Below are positions 56,304-64,000 of a stretch of 64,000 bases of DNA, piece by piece. The DNA is from Levilactobacillus wangkuiensis (GTDB taxonomy: Bacteria; Bacillota; Bacilli; Lactobacillales; Lactobacillaceae): contig NZ_BOLM01000001.1 in assembly GCF_016861605.1 (NCBI RefSeq), positions 62,001 through 126,000 on the forward strand. The letters are read 5' to 3'. Made by a program: the position numbers and the translations under genes. The notes under the pieces were generated by a model. It saw only the letters and a program-made list of their open reading frames with translations. It ran no database searches and was not told the origin of the DNA. Every line of letters starts with the position of its first letter. Position 1 is the first letter of the stretch.

Positions 56304-57083
56304 TTGGATGAGAATGTGCTACAGCATTTTCGGCCGGACGAAGCCCCGCTGATTGACGCAATTGGCGGCTGGATTCAACAAGTCCAAGACGAATATCGCC
56401 CCGTTCTCACGCACTTCTTGAACCCCCGGCAAGTGTACATCGCGTCCACGTTGGCCCGGCGAGCAGACATGCACGTCCGGTTCAATGGGGGCCACGAACA
56501 CGCTGAAATGCAGCGGGCACTGTTTTACCCGGATTACTACGAACCAGAACCGAAGGACTTTGAACTGACGGTCCTGCGTGTCGACTATCCCGTAAAATTT
56601 GCCACGCTTCATCACAGTCAGATTCTAGGCACGTTGCTGGGCTCAGGCATTGAGCGTGAAATCCTCGGGGATATTCTCACCGATGGCCTGAACTGGCAGG
56701 TAATCACGGAAAGCAGCATGGCAGATTACCTGTTAGGCCAGGTCGATCACATCGGCCGGGTCAAGGCACGGCTGCAAGAAGAATCTTGGAACAACTTACT
56801 GGTTCCCATGAATGAGTGGGAGACCGAGGGGGCGACGCTGTCGTCACTGCGGTTAGATAACATCGTGGGAACGGGCTTTCATTTGTCCCGGCACCGTGCC
56901 AAGGAACTAATCGAAGGGGGCAAGGTCCGGTTGAACTGGGCCGAGACCTTGAAACCAGATTTCGAACTAGACGTGGCGGACATCGTGTCCGTGCGCGGCT
57001 TTGGCCGGATTCGGCTGGATGAAGTCGTTGGTCGAACGAAGAAGGAAAAAATTCGGGTCACCCTAGCGGTGCTGCAGAAATAG
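56304..57083 (+). CDS. ylmH: YlmH family S4-domain RNA-binding protein
   Basis: 259 residues from TTG 56304 with ATAGGAGG upstream. The C-terminal S4 domain (SSLRLDNIVGTGFHLSRHRAKELIEGGKVRLNW) binds structured RNA. The N-terminal part fits YlmH, which in Bacillus is linked to rescue of stalled 50S subunits. The region HVRFNGGHEHAEMQRALFYPDYYEP is typical. It follows ylmG and precedes divIVA by 19 bases. Confidence 0.9.
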   Translation: MDENVLQHFRPDEAPLIDAIGGWIQQVQDEYRPVLTHFLNPRQVYIASTLARRADMHVRFNGGHEHAEMQRALFYPDYYEPEPKDFELTVLRVDYPVKFATLHHSQILGTLLGSGIEREILGDILTDGLNWQVITESSMADYLLGQVDHIGRVKARLQEESWNNLLVPMNEWETEGATLSSLRLDNIVGTGFHLSRHRAKELIEGGKVRLNWAETLKPDFELDVADIVSVRGFGRIRLDEVVGRTKKEKIRVTLAVLQK

Positions 57084-57102
57084 ATGCGGAGGGAACAGTG
57101 CA

Positions 57103-57810
57103 ATGGTATTAAGTCCATTAGATATTCACAATAAAGAGTTTGGCACAAAGATGCGCGGTTACAACGTTGATGAGGTCAATGATTTCTTGGATCAAGTCAT
57201 CAAGGATTACCAAATCACGTTGAACCACAACAAAGAATTAGAGGAACAACTGGATGCGGCGAACGAGAAACTCAAGTACTTTAACGACTTGAAGGATTCC
57301 CTGAACCAATCCATCTTGGTTGCGCAAGAGGCCGCCGATAAGGTCAAGGCCAACTCCCAAAAGGAATCTGAGATTATCATTCGCGAAGCCCAGAAGCAAA
57401 GCTCCGACATCGTTTCTGAAGCCACGAACAAGGGTAACCAGATCATGAATGAAGCTTCCAAGCGCGCCAAGAAGCTGGCCGTCGAAACCGACGACTTGAA
57501 GAAGAGCACGCGGGTCTTCCGGCAACGGCTACAAGTCATGCTGGAAAGCCAGTTGGAAGTGGTCAAGTCTAACGACTGGGACAGCCTGTTAAAGGAAGGG
57601 TCCATGTCCAGCTACGAAGAAATCAAGAAGGTCGTTGGTGACCGGCTTGACAACGAAGGGCCTCAGGGCGTACACTCAGAAGCATCCCAACCGGTTGAAG
57701 AGACGCCGGTAACGGAAGCCCCTGTGACCGATAGTGGGGACGACAATGGCGAAACCGTTGTGATTTTCCCAGACAACGACCAACCACAGTTTGACAAAGA
57801 TAATAATTAA
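57103..57810 (+). CDS. divIVA: Division-site/polarity protein DivIVA
   Basis: 235 residues. The N-terminal membrane-curvature domain is LSPLDIHNKEFGTKMRGYNVDEVNDFLDQVIKDY, followed by long coiled coil (about 35-165) and an acidic, Thr/Pro-rich tail. DivIVA gathers at negatively curved membranes such as the septum and recruits division and wall proteins. GGAGGG precedes ATG 57103. It ends the division gene run; the isoleucine T-box begins directly after. Confidence 0.95.
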   Translation: MVLSPLDIHNKEFGTKMRGYNVDEVNDFLDQVIKDYQITLNHNKELEEQLDAANEKLKYFNDLKDSLNQSILVAQEAADKVKANSQKESEIIIREAQKQSSDIVSEATNKGNQIMNEASKRAKKLAVETDDLKKSTRVFRQRLQVMLESQLEVVKSNDWDSLLKEGSMSSYEEIKKVVGDRLDNEGPQGVHSEASQPVEETPVTEAPVTDSGDDNGETVVIFPDNDQPQFDKDNN

Positions 57811-57814
57811 GCAC

Positions 57815-58055
57815 TGAGAAAAGAACTGTTCAAAAAGAAGGTACTAGCGAGTTAGCGATGGTGGAAGGCTAACGCCCGCTCTTTTTGTCCGGTATCATTC
57901 CCAAAGCTCCACGGCTGAACTTTTAGTAAGCGGTGGCGTGTACGACACGTTACGTCGTTTGAGGGTGGGTTGCGTTTGCCGTTTTGGCTGCGCGGCTTGC
58001 TAAATTTGGGTGGTACCACGAAAACGACTTCGTCCCTAGCGGCAAGTCGTTTTTT
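57815..58055 (+). promoter_or_regulatory. T-box leader, isoleucine-type, with terminator
   Basis: The T-box sequence GGGTGGTACCACG is at 58008-58020. The Stem I distal part GCGATGGTGGAAGGC is at about 57861, and GGTATCATTCCC near 57890 gives specifier ATC (Ile). The terminator AAAACGACTT / AAGTCGTTTT lies at 58021-58052 and is mutually exclusive with the antiterminator. It senses uncharged tRNA-Ile and should control ileS, but the ileS start is about 885 bases downstream. Confidence 0.85.
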
Positions 58056-58084
58056 GTTTGCTCTTTTCGGTTGGTCGTTGGGGT

Positions 58085-58279
58085 CCGCTCCCGGCGGTGG
58101 TCCTTTGCTCCCCACGCTGTGGGGCCCGCTTCCAGCCTGAGAAGCGGTCTTCCAGCTCGCCTGGAAACCTCGCAAAATACGCGAGTTTCCCAGGTCGTCC
58201 CATGGTCTAACTCGGGTGAGAGACCCCGAGTAAGACCATCGACACAGCGTGGTCCGCAAAACCACCTCTGGTCGCTCAC
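58085..58279 (-). repeat. Structured intergenic repeat, type I copy i
   Basis: Ends CGCTCCCGGCGGTGGT and ACCACCTCTGGTCGCTCA, which partly pair. The minus strand has the GTGTCGATGG box, GGTCTTACTCGGGGTC hairpin, CCATGGGACGACC, and two further hairpins. It begins 30 bases after the T-box terminator. Confidence 0.85.
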
Positions 58280-58330
58280 AACGGCCACCGAAAGGCAAAC
58301 AAACACTTGCTTTTGTACGGGTTTGACTGT

Positions 58331-58519
58331 CGCTCCCGGCGGTGACTTCAAGATACCCTGCTATGGGGACCGCCTGCAGCCAAAGGGCGGGCTTCCGGCT
58401 CGCTTTGAAGCCACGAAAAGCACGTGTCTCCAAAGTCGTCCCATGCTGTAAACGACTAAAGAACAGTCGTTAACACCATCGACACAGCTGGGCATCTTGA
58501 GTCACCTCTGGTCGCTTAG
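58331..58519 (-). repeat. Structured intergenic repeat, type I copy j
   Basis: Ends CGCTCCCGGCGGTGACTTC and GAGTCACCTCTGGTCGCT. Interior has AAGATACCCTGCTATGGGG, hairpins and the box CATCGACACAGCTGGG. Same orientation as copy i. Confidence 0.85.
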
Positions 58520-58609
58520 GTTGGTGTGCCAGTGTTAATTTGTTTTAGTGGCCATCTCACTATTGCCTGTAGTGAGGTCAGTCTCACTGGTCAATTTGAC
58601 CGGTAATTC

Positions 58610-58810
58610 TGGGTTTACAGTCACAACTCGTCTTAGCCGAGAGGGGTGTGAAAATGGACTCAGCCGGTGGATTTCCTGAGGAAACCTCAGGAAATGGCGA
58701 CTTTGAAACTCGGTTCTTAGAGGTTCAAAGCGAGCTTGAAGACCGCACTTTGGCTTCAAGTGTCCTACCACCAGCGTTCCGGTCCATTTTCACGCCCCGG
58801 CAGGCGGAAG
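58610..58810 (+). repeat. Structured intergenic repeat, type II copy d
   Basis: Closing stem GGGTGTGAAAATGGACTC with GGTCCATTTTCACGCCCC, GCCGGTGG with CCACCAGCG, and hairpins TTTCCTGAGG/CCTCAGGAAA, CTTTGAAACTC...GTTCAAAG and CTTGAAGACCG...GGCTTCAAG. The terminal GGGTTTAC is less exact than in other copies. It lies about 115 bases before the ileS ribosome binding site. Confidence 0.85.
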
Positions 58811-58940
58811 GCAAAGACCAGTCGAAGGTTTTAATGCAAAGAGAATTAACGGTCGGGTTGACCGGTGAGCTGAGGTCGGGAAATGACTTGAGCTCACCGG
58901 TTCACCAACCGAGGAACAAATTTTAAGGAGGAAATACGGT

Positions 58941-61754
58941 ATGCGAGTGAAAGACACGCTGAACTTGGGTAAGACCAAGTTTAAGATGCGCGGTAATTTA
59001 CCAGTCAAAGAAGTTGACCGGCAAAAAGCCTGGGCAGACAACAAGATTTACGAAGCCCGTCAAAAGTTAAACGAAGGGAAGCCATCATTTATTTTACATG
59101 ATGGGCCCCCATACGCGAACGGCCCGATTCACATGGGTCATGCGATGAACAAGATTTCTAAGGATATCATGGTGCGTTACAAGTCCATGAATGGGTTCCG
59201 TGCCCCTTACGTTCCCGGCTGGGATACGCATGGTCTGCCAATCGAACAACAATTGACGAAGGCTGGTTACGATCGCAAGAAGATGTCGACCGCTGAGTTC
59301 CGTGACCTCTGTCGCGACTACGCGTTGAAGCAAGTTGACTTACAACGCGATGGGTTCAAACGGCTGGGTGTTTCTGCCGAATGGGACAATCCTTACCTGA
59401 CCTTGAAGCCAGAATTCGAGGCCGCTGAAGTCCGCGTCTTTGGTGAATTTGCCAAGCGTGGGTTGATCTACAAGGGTAAGAAGCCCGTTTACTGGTCATG
59501 GTCATCCGAATCTGCTATGGCTGAAGCCGAAGTGGAATACCACGATGTAACCTCACCATCCGCTTTTTACGACGAAAAGGTCGTTGACGGCAAGGGTGTC
59601 TTGGACGATGACACTTACCTGGTCGTCTGGACCACGACGCCTTGGACGATTCCTGGTTCTGAAGGGATCACCATCGATGCCGGTATCGAATACGCCGTTG
59701 TCCAACCCGCTGGGGAAGACCGGAAATTCGTTTTGGCTAGCGACTTGGTAGCTGAAAATGCCGAACGTTTCGGTTGGGAAGACGTCAAAGTCTTGAAGAC
59801 CGTCATGGGACAAGACATGGACAACATTATTGCCCAACACCCATTCATCGCTGACCGCAAGCTGGTCGTGATGTTAGGCGACTTCGTGACGACTGACTCC
59901 GGGACTGGTCTGGTTCATACCGCGCCAGGTTTAGGGGAAGACGACTTTAACGTTGGTAAGCTCTACAACCTGCCCGTGTTAGTTCCCGTTAACGACCAAG
60001 GGTACATGACCGCCGAAGCCGGCGAAGATTTTGATGGCGTGTTCTACGAAGATGCCAACAAGATTGCCTTGGATAAGTTGAAGGCCAACAACGCCTTACT
60101 GAAGTACATGCCATACGAACACAGTTACCCATTTGATTGGCGGACCAAGAAGCCCGTTATCTTCCGGGCAACGCCACAATGGTTCGCGTCCGTCGATAAG
60201 ATCCGTGACGAGATCTTGGCTTCCTTGCAAGACGTTAAGTTCCAACCAGATTGGGGCAAGCGTCGTTTGGAAAACATGATCAAGGACCGTGGCGACTGGG
60301 TTATCTCCCGTCAACGGGTCTGGGGTGTGCCACTGCCAATCTTCTACGGTGAAGACGGCGAAGCTATCATCACGCCAGAAACGGTCGACCACGTGGCTGA
60401 CTTATTTGGCAAGTATGGGTCCAACATCTGGTTCAAGCGTGAAGCCAAGGATCTCTTGCCTGAAGGCTTTACCAGCGAACACTCACCAAATGGCGAATTC
60501 ACGAAGGAAACCGACATCATGGATGTTTGGTTTGACTCCGGTTCGTCTCACCAGGGTGTGCTGGCCGAACGCGACTACCTGGACTTCCCAGCTGACCTTT
60601 ACCTGGAAGGTTCCGACCAATACCGTGGCTGGTTCAACTCTAGTTTGATCACCAGTGTTGCCGCTACCGGCAAGGCCCCTTACAAGCAGGTCGTTTCGCA
60701 AGGGTTCACGTTGGACAAGGACGGACACAAGATGTCTAAGTCCATCGGGAACACGATTGCACCTAGTGAAATCATCCAGAAGATGGGTGCTGACATCGTG
60801 CGTCTCTGGGTAACCTCCGTGGATACCTCAGCCGACGTGCGGGTCTCAACGGAATCCTTCGTGAAGATTTCCGACAGTTACAAGAAGTTGCGGAACACGA
60901 TGCGTTACCTGTTGGCCAACACCAGCGACTTTGATCCCGAAAAGGATGCGGTCGCCTTTGATCAGCTGACTGCCGTTGACCGGCACATGCTGTATCAACT
61001 GAATGAATTCACCAAGAGCGTCAAGGCCCACTACGACAACTTTGACTTCCTGAACATCTACAAGGAACTCATCAACTTTGTTGTCAGCGACCTGTCTGCG
61101 TTCTACCTCGACTTTGCCAAGGATGTCCTGTACATCGAGGCCGAAGACAGTGCTGCGCGTCGTTCGATGCAGACCGTCTTCTACCAAATTGCCGTGACCT
61201 TGACCAAGTTAATCACGCCAATCCTGCCACACACGGCCGAAGAAATCTGGGGCTTCCTGAAAGAACCAGAAGACTTCGTGCAATTGGCTGAAATGCCCGC
61301 TGTGATGGACATGGATGACGCCGTGGAAGTCGAAGACGACGAACACAAATCCGCTTGGGACCACTTCATGGACCTGCGGAGTCACGTTCTGAAGGCTTTG
61401 GAAGAAGCGCGTGACGCCAAGCTAATTGGGAAGGCCGCTGAAGCCCACCTGGACTTGTACGTGGATGACGCGACCCAGGCCCTCTTGGACAAGCTGAACG
61501 TGAACGTCCAACAAATCCTCTTGGTTTCCGGTTTAGACGTTGCGAAGTTGGATCAAGCCCCAGCTGACGCCTTGAGTTTTGGCAACATGGCCGTTAAGGT
61601 TTCCGCCGCTGCCGGTGAGGTCTGTGACCGTTGTCGGTTGACCAAGGAAGACGTTGGTAGCGATACTGACTATCCACACTTCTGTGCCCGTTGTGCCGCT
61701 ATCGTTCGGGCCAACTACCCTGAAACGGCAACTGAAGGTTTTGAAGAAAAATAA
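58941..61754 (+). CDS. ileS: Isoleucyl-tRNA synthetase
   Basis: 937 residues, class I synthetase charging tRNA-Ile. The HIGH-type motif is [17 protein letters not shown], the editing (CP1) domain includes [14 protein letters not shown], and the KMSKS loop is [10 protein letters not shown]. The C-terminal zinc site is formed by CDRCRL and [13 protein letters not shown] lies just ahead of ATG 58941. It is a bacterial-type (mupirocin-sensitive-like) enzyme by length and zinc tail. Control is expected through the upstream T-box, although three repeats intervene. A strong terminator follows. Confidence 0.97.
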   Translation: MRVKDTLNLGKTKFKMRGNLPVKEVDRQKAWADNKIYEARQKLNEGKPSFILHDGPPYANGPIHMGHAMNKISKDIMVRYKSMNGFRAPYVPGWDTHGLPIEQQLTKAGYDRKKMSTAEFRDLCRDYALKQVDLQRDGFKRLGVSAEWDNPYLTLKPEFEAAEVRVFGEFAKRGLIYKGKKPVYWSWSSESAMAEAEVEYHDVTSPSAFYDEKVVDGKGVLDDDTYLVVWTTTPWTIPGSEGITIDAGIEYAVVQPAGEDRKFVLASDLVAENAERFGWEDVKVLKTVMGQDMDNIIAQHPFIADRKLVVMLGDFVTTDSGTGLVHTAPGLGEDDFNVGKLYNLPVLVPVNDQGYMTAEAGEDFDGVFYEDANKIALDKLKANNALLKYMPYEHSYPFDWRTKKPVIFRATPQWFASVDKIRDEILASLQDVKFQPDWGKRRLENMIKDRGDWVISRQRVWGVPLPIFYGEDGEAIITPETVDHVADLFGKYGSNIWFKREAKDLLPEGFTSEHSPNGEFTKETDIMDVWFDSGSSHQGVLAERDYLDFPADLYLEGSDQYRGWFNSSLITSVAATGKAPYKQVVSQGFTLDKDGHKMSKSIGNTIAPSEIIQKMGADIVRLWVTSVDTSADVRVSTESFVKISDSYKKLRNTMRYLLANTSDFDPEKDAVAFDQLTAVDRHMLYQLNEFTKSVKAHYDNFDFLNIYKELINFVVSDLSAFYLDFAKDVLYIEAEDSAARRSMQTVFYQIAVTLTKLITPILPHTAEEIWGFLKEPEDFVQLAEMPAVMDMDDAVEVEDDEHKSAWDHFMDLRSHVLKALEEARDAKLIGKAAEAHLDLYVDDATQALLDKLNVNVQQILLVSGLDVAKLDQAPADALSFGNMAVKVSAAAGEVCDRCRLTKEDVGSDTDYPHFCARCAAIVRANYPETATEGFEEK

Positions 61755-61774
61755 GCTTAACCGCTAATTCTAAG

Positions 61775-61815
61775 AGTCCCATCACTGGCATGTCGTCGGT
61801 GATGGGACTTTTTTG
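61775..61815 (+). terminator. Intrinsic terminator after ileS
   Basis: AGTCCCATCAC (61775-61785) pairs with GTGATGGGACT (61799-61809), followed by six T. Confidence 0.9.
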
Positions 61816-61867
61816 GGCTGAAATTTGGCGAACCGAGCGCCGGACCGTGCCGCCTAAGAACCATTGT

Positions 61868-61896
61868 TTGCGGTCGACCGTTCAAGCGAGTATAAT
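61868..61896 (+). promoter_or_regulatory. Promoter of the cold-shock protein gene
   Basis: TTGCGG (61868-61873), 17-base spacer, TATAAT (61891-61896), 27 bases before the start codon. Confidence 0.75.
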
Positions 61897-61922
61897 TTGC
61901 ACTATGTATGGGAGGGAACACG

Positions 61923-62147
61923 ATGTTAACTGGAAAAGTAAAGAGTTACAATGAACAACGCGGTTTTGGCTTCATCACCACGCCCGCAGACGGCGACATC
62001 TTCGTGTACTACACGGCCATCGTCGGGGAAGGGTTCAAAAAGTTAGAAGCTGGTCAAACCGTGCAATTTGTGATTGTTCAAGGCATGCGTGGCCTCCAAG
62101 CGGCAAAGGTAACGCCCGTTGTCACGGGTACTACTGAGGAGGCTTAG
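61923..62147 (+). CDS. Cold-shock domain protein
   Basis: 74 residues from ATG 61923; the in-frame ATG 61908 is rejected because it is joined to the GGAGGG ribosome binding site. It is an OB-fold nucleic-acid chaperone with RNP1 RGFGFIT. RNP2 reads IFVYYTAI where the family normally has VFVHF, replacing the usual His-Phe pair by two Tyr, and the C-terminal half is longer than CspA types. It is therefore a divergent member and no csp letter is assigned. The Nudix gene begins two bases after its stop, so the two share the promoter at 61868. Confidence 0.85.
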   Translation: MLTGKVKSYNEQRGFGFITTPADGDIFVYYTAIVGEGFKKLEAGQTVQFVIVQGMRGLQAAKVTPVVTGTTEEA

Positions 62148-62149
62148 GC

Positions 62150-62692
62150 ATGGACTTAGAAGAGCACGTTGAATCGACCGAGGAACTGTACGACGGTGTG
62201 ATCGTGAAGCTGGAACGTCAGCGGGTCCGCCTACCAAATGGGGATACGGCTTCGAGAGAAATTGTGCGTCACGCGGGTGCCGTGGGTATCTTAGCGCTGA
62301 CGGATGACCATAAAATGATTTTGGAACGGCAATGGCGCGCGCCCATCGCAGCGGCCACGTTGGAAATTCCAGCTGGTAAATTAGACAGCCGGGATGCCGA
62401 CAACGTGGAACACGCGGTGATGCGCGAGCTCAACGAAGAAATTCGTTATCAACCGGGCCAGTTAAAACGGATTACCGGATTTTATTCTAGCGTCGGTTTT
62501 TCTGATGAATACATGACGCTCTTTTTGGCGACTGATTTGAAACCCGTTACGACCGAGTTACCCCGGGACCAAGGGGAAAACTTGGAGCTGTTGACGGTGA
62601 CCAAGGAAGAAGCTCAGGCCATGATTGACAGCGGCGAGATCAGCGACGCGAAGACAATTACGGCCATCTATTACTGGTTATTACAGAAGTAG
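62150..62692 (+). CDS. Nudix hydrolase, ADP-ribose pyrophosphatase type
   Basis: 180 residues. The Nudix helix region PAGKLDSRDADNVEHAVMRELNEE (split here as PAGKLD-SRD and AVMRELNEE) keeps REL-x-EE but has Asp in place of the first Glu and about two extra residues before REL compared with the consensus. ERQWRAPI and GFYSSVGFSDEYMTLFLA downstream are typical of NudF-like ADP-ribose pyrophosphatases, which hydrolyse ADP-ribose to AMP and ribose-5-phosphate. The variant Nudix spacing may be normal for Lactobacillaceae members. It is co-transcribed with the cold-shock gene and a small membrane protein gene. Confidence 0.85.
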   Translation: MDLEEHVESTEELYDGVIVKLERQRVRLPNGDTASREIVRHAGAVGILALTDDHKMILERQWRAPIAAATLEIPAGKLDSRDADNVEHAVMRELNEEIRYQPGQLKRITGFYSSVGFSDEYMTLFLATDLKPVTTELPRDQGENLELLTVTKEEAQAMIDSGEISDAKTITAIYYWLLQK

Positions 62693-62701
62693 GTGACAGC
62701 A

Positions 62702-62992
62702 ATGCGTTCAGACGATGAACAAGATAGTCCCAAGACCCGCGCCGATTACCGACGGGAGCAGGAGCGTGCCGAGCAGGAATTTCAGGAACGCGACCGCAAA
62801 CGGGTACAGGTCGAAAAGGAATACGCGCGCACACACGGTGGCGAAACGCCCAGTGACGACGCGCCTACTGAACAGCGGGTCAATCCCGTGGACAGCAAAC
62901 AGCAACGGCTAGGACGACGGCTCAATTGGGCGATCTTCTGGCTGGTGCTTTTGATTATTGCGGTTTACCTCATCCTCTTCTTCCTCGACTAA
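62702..62992 (+). CDS. Small C-terminally anchored membrane protein
   Basis: 96 residues from ATG 62702, with AGGTGA five bases upstream; GTG 62693 would overlap that site. Residues 1-about 70 are highly charged, helix-prone and rich in Arg/Glu (RADYRREQERAEQEF), and the C-terminus is a single hydrophobic span (WAIFWLVLLIIAVYLILFFLD). It would sit with the charged domain in the cytoplasm. Such a gene is commonly found between the Nudix gene and mtnN in lactobacilli; no function is known to me. It is 9 bases from the Nudix stop. Confidence 0.75.
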   Translation: MRSDDEQDSPKTRADYRREQERAEQEFQERDRKRVQVEKEYARTHGGETPSDDAPTEQRVNPVDSKQQRLGRRLNWAIFWLVLLIIAVYLILFFLD

Positions 62993-63002
62993 GCTTTATC
63001 CT

Positions 63003-63197
63003 GGCGGTAGCCGCCGACGTCAGCTAGGTACTCCGCCTGTGGGGACCGCCGGCAGCCTGAAAAGCGGTCTGCCGGCTTGACTTTGAACCTCACAAAAGAC
63101 GTGAGTTTCAAAGCTCATCCCGTGGTGTAGGCCGGGAAAGAACCCCGGCCAACGCCACCGACACAGGTCTGCGTACCTAGCTGCCTTACGGCTACGG
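63003..63197 (-). repeat. Structured intergenic repeat, type I copy k
   Basis: Outer arms GGCGGTAGCCG with CGGCTACG and CAGCTAGGTAC with GTACCTAGCTG close the element. Interior has CTGTGGGGACCG, hairpin GCCGGCAG...CTGCCGGC, hairpin CTTTGAAC...TTTCAAAG, CATCCCGTGG and the box ACCGACACAG. Confidence 0.85.
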
Positions 63198-63360
63198 TCA
63201 AGGCTAAAGCCACCGGACTTTGGTGGTTGTTTGATTTGGTTGTGTGAGATAAAGTGTGATCGAAGTTAGGTTAACTTGAATGAGGTTGTGTATTTATATG
63301 GAATATACCATCTCACCTTTTAAAAGTTAATGAATAGCAGTGACTCGCAATCACTGATGT
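63198..63360. other. Spacer between two structured repeats
   Basis: About 160 AT-rich bases with no gene or clear promoter. Confidence 0.4.
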
Positions 63361-63573
63361 CGGGTTAAACCGGTGTGAGCCGTGAGGGCAGTGAAAATGG
63401 GCTCAGCCGGGGGATTTTCCAAGGGTTTTACTTGGAAAATGGCGACTTTGAAACACGTTTTTTGTGGTTCAAAGCGAGTCCAGAGACCGCTTTTTGGCTC
63501 TGGACGTCCTGCCCCCAGCGTTCCGGCCCATTTTCACTGCCCGGTAAGGCGCCAGCTACCGCAGCTTAACCCG
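63361..63573 (+). repeat. Structured intergenic repeat, type II copy e
   Basis: Terminal inverted repeat CGGGTTAA (63361-63368) with TTAACCCG (ending 63573). Closing stem GGGCAGTGAAAATGGGC with GCCCATTTTCACTGCCC; hairpins TTTTCCAAG/CTTGGAAAA, CTTTGAAACAC...GTTCAAAG and CCAGAGACCG...GGCTCTGG. This is the most intact type II copy. It ends about 27 bases before the mtnN ribosome binding site. Confidence 0.9.
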
Positions 63574-63615
63574 TAAAGCAATGTAAGACAAAACGAATAG
63601 GAGTGGACACACAAT

Positions 63616-64000
63616 ATGACATTTGGTATTCTCTGCGCCATGGAAGAAGAAATTAAAGAACTGCACGAAGCCCTGGAAAACGCTCAAACCACGAGCATTC
63701 ACGGCTTGGAATTTTACCAAGGCACGATTCACGGACAATCCGTTGTCCTAGTTCGTTCCGGGATTGGTAAAGTTGAAGCTGGTTTGACGACGGCGCTGCT
63801 GATCACCCAATTTGACGTTGATATTGTCATCAACTCGGGTTCAGCTGGGGCCTTGGCGCCCGACCTGAACATCGGTGACGTCGTCGTTTCCACCGAAACG
63901 GCTTACCATGATGCCGATGCCCGGGCCTTTGGCTACGAATACGGGCAATTACCTCAACAGCCAGCGCGGTTTGAAGCGTCCAAAGAATGGGGCGAAAAGA
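63616..64000 (+). CDS. mtnN: 5'-methylthioadenosine/S-adenosylhomocysteine nucleosidase, N-terminal part
   Basis: The frame is open to the window end; 128 residues are visible of about 230. The N-terminus FGILCAMEEEIKELHEAL, RSGIGKVEAGLTTALLI, and INSGSAGAL with the downstream VVVSTETAYHDADARAFGY match the MtnN/Pfs family. The enzyme cleaves the adenine base from methylthioadenosine and S-adenosylhomocysteine, recycling SAM by-products and yielding the AI-2 precursor route with LuxS. AGGAG lies ahead of ATG 63616. A type II repeat ends shortly upstream, placing it in the probable leader. Confidence 0.93.
   Translation, partial: MTFGILCAMEEEIKELHEALENAQTTSIHGLEFYQGTIHGQSVVLVRSGIGKVEAGLTTALLITQFDVDIVINSGSAGALAPDLNIGDVVVSTETAYHDADARAFGYEYGQLPQQPARFEASKEWGEK

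Noticed and set aside
57852-58926. Open frames over the T-box and following repeats (57852-58433 minus, 57984-58451 plus, 58648-58926 plus)
   Set aside because: They run through RNA structural elements repeated elsewhere in the window and give no recognisable protein.
63375-63576. Two overlapping frames of 64 residues before mtnN
   Set aside because: Both lie inside type II copy e, whose paired arms explain the sequence.

Overview
The window looks like a chromosomal segment of a lactic acid bacterium of the family Lactobacillaceae, probably a higher-GC heterofermenter such as Levilactobacillus or a relative (inference). The support is a KxYKxGKxW signal peptide, LPxTG proteins, small DUF4044 and DUF3397 genes beside mraZ, an ileS T-box, and the Gram-positive order ftsA-ftsZ-sepF-ylmG-ylmH-divIVA.

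Layout. 1-426 is the tail of an RluA-type pseudouridine synthase. 1274-12655 encodes a serine-rich surface protein of about 3,793 residues with a 2,014-residue Ser-Asp tract and no visible LPxTG motif. 13167-27813 is a same-strand cluster that probably glycosylates or decorates this protein or builds a wall polymer: an unassigned 548-residue protein, a small membrane protein, a pair of GtfA/TagE-like glycosyltransferases, a HAD phosphatase, a nucleotidyltransferase-kinase fusion, a sugar nucleotidyltransferase, two WavE-like paralogues, and a Mur ligase / degenerate DD-peptidase-like / CapA fusion. It is followed by a matrixin-like protein lacking two of three zinc histidines and by a gluzincin-like metalloprotease.

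30321-40285 carries cutC (minus strand), an AI-2E family permease, rlmA, a probable small RNA, a tandemly duplicated pair of LPxTG adhesins (minus strand), trmL and ftsK. 40819-57810 is the division and cell wall cluster: DUF4044 (minus), DUF3397, mraZ, rsmH, ftsL, pbpB, mraY, murD, murG, divIB, ftsA, ftsZ, sepF, ylmG, ylmH and divIVA. 57815-64000 has an isoleucine T-box, ileS, a cold-shock protein gene, a Nudix gene, a small membrane protein gene and the start of mtnN.

The most unusual feature is a family of about 17 structured intergenic repeats, in two related types, present from 31 kb onward. Each full copy is a closed hairpin of roughly 170-230 nt enclosing three smaller hairpins. Copies have expanded the gaps mraY-murD, murG-divIB and T-box-ileS, which are normally tight. 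Four of the five type II copies lie just upstream of a start codon in the orientation of that gene. The sequence does not say whether they are RNAs, mobile elements or both.
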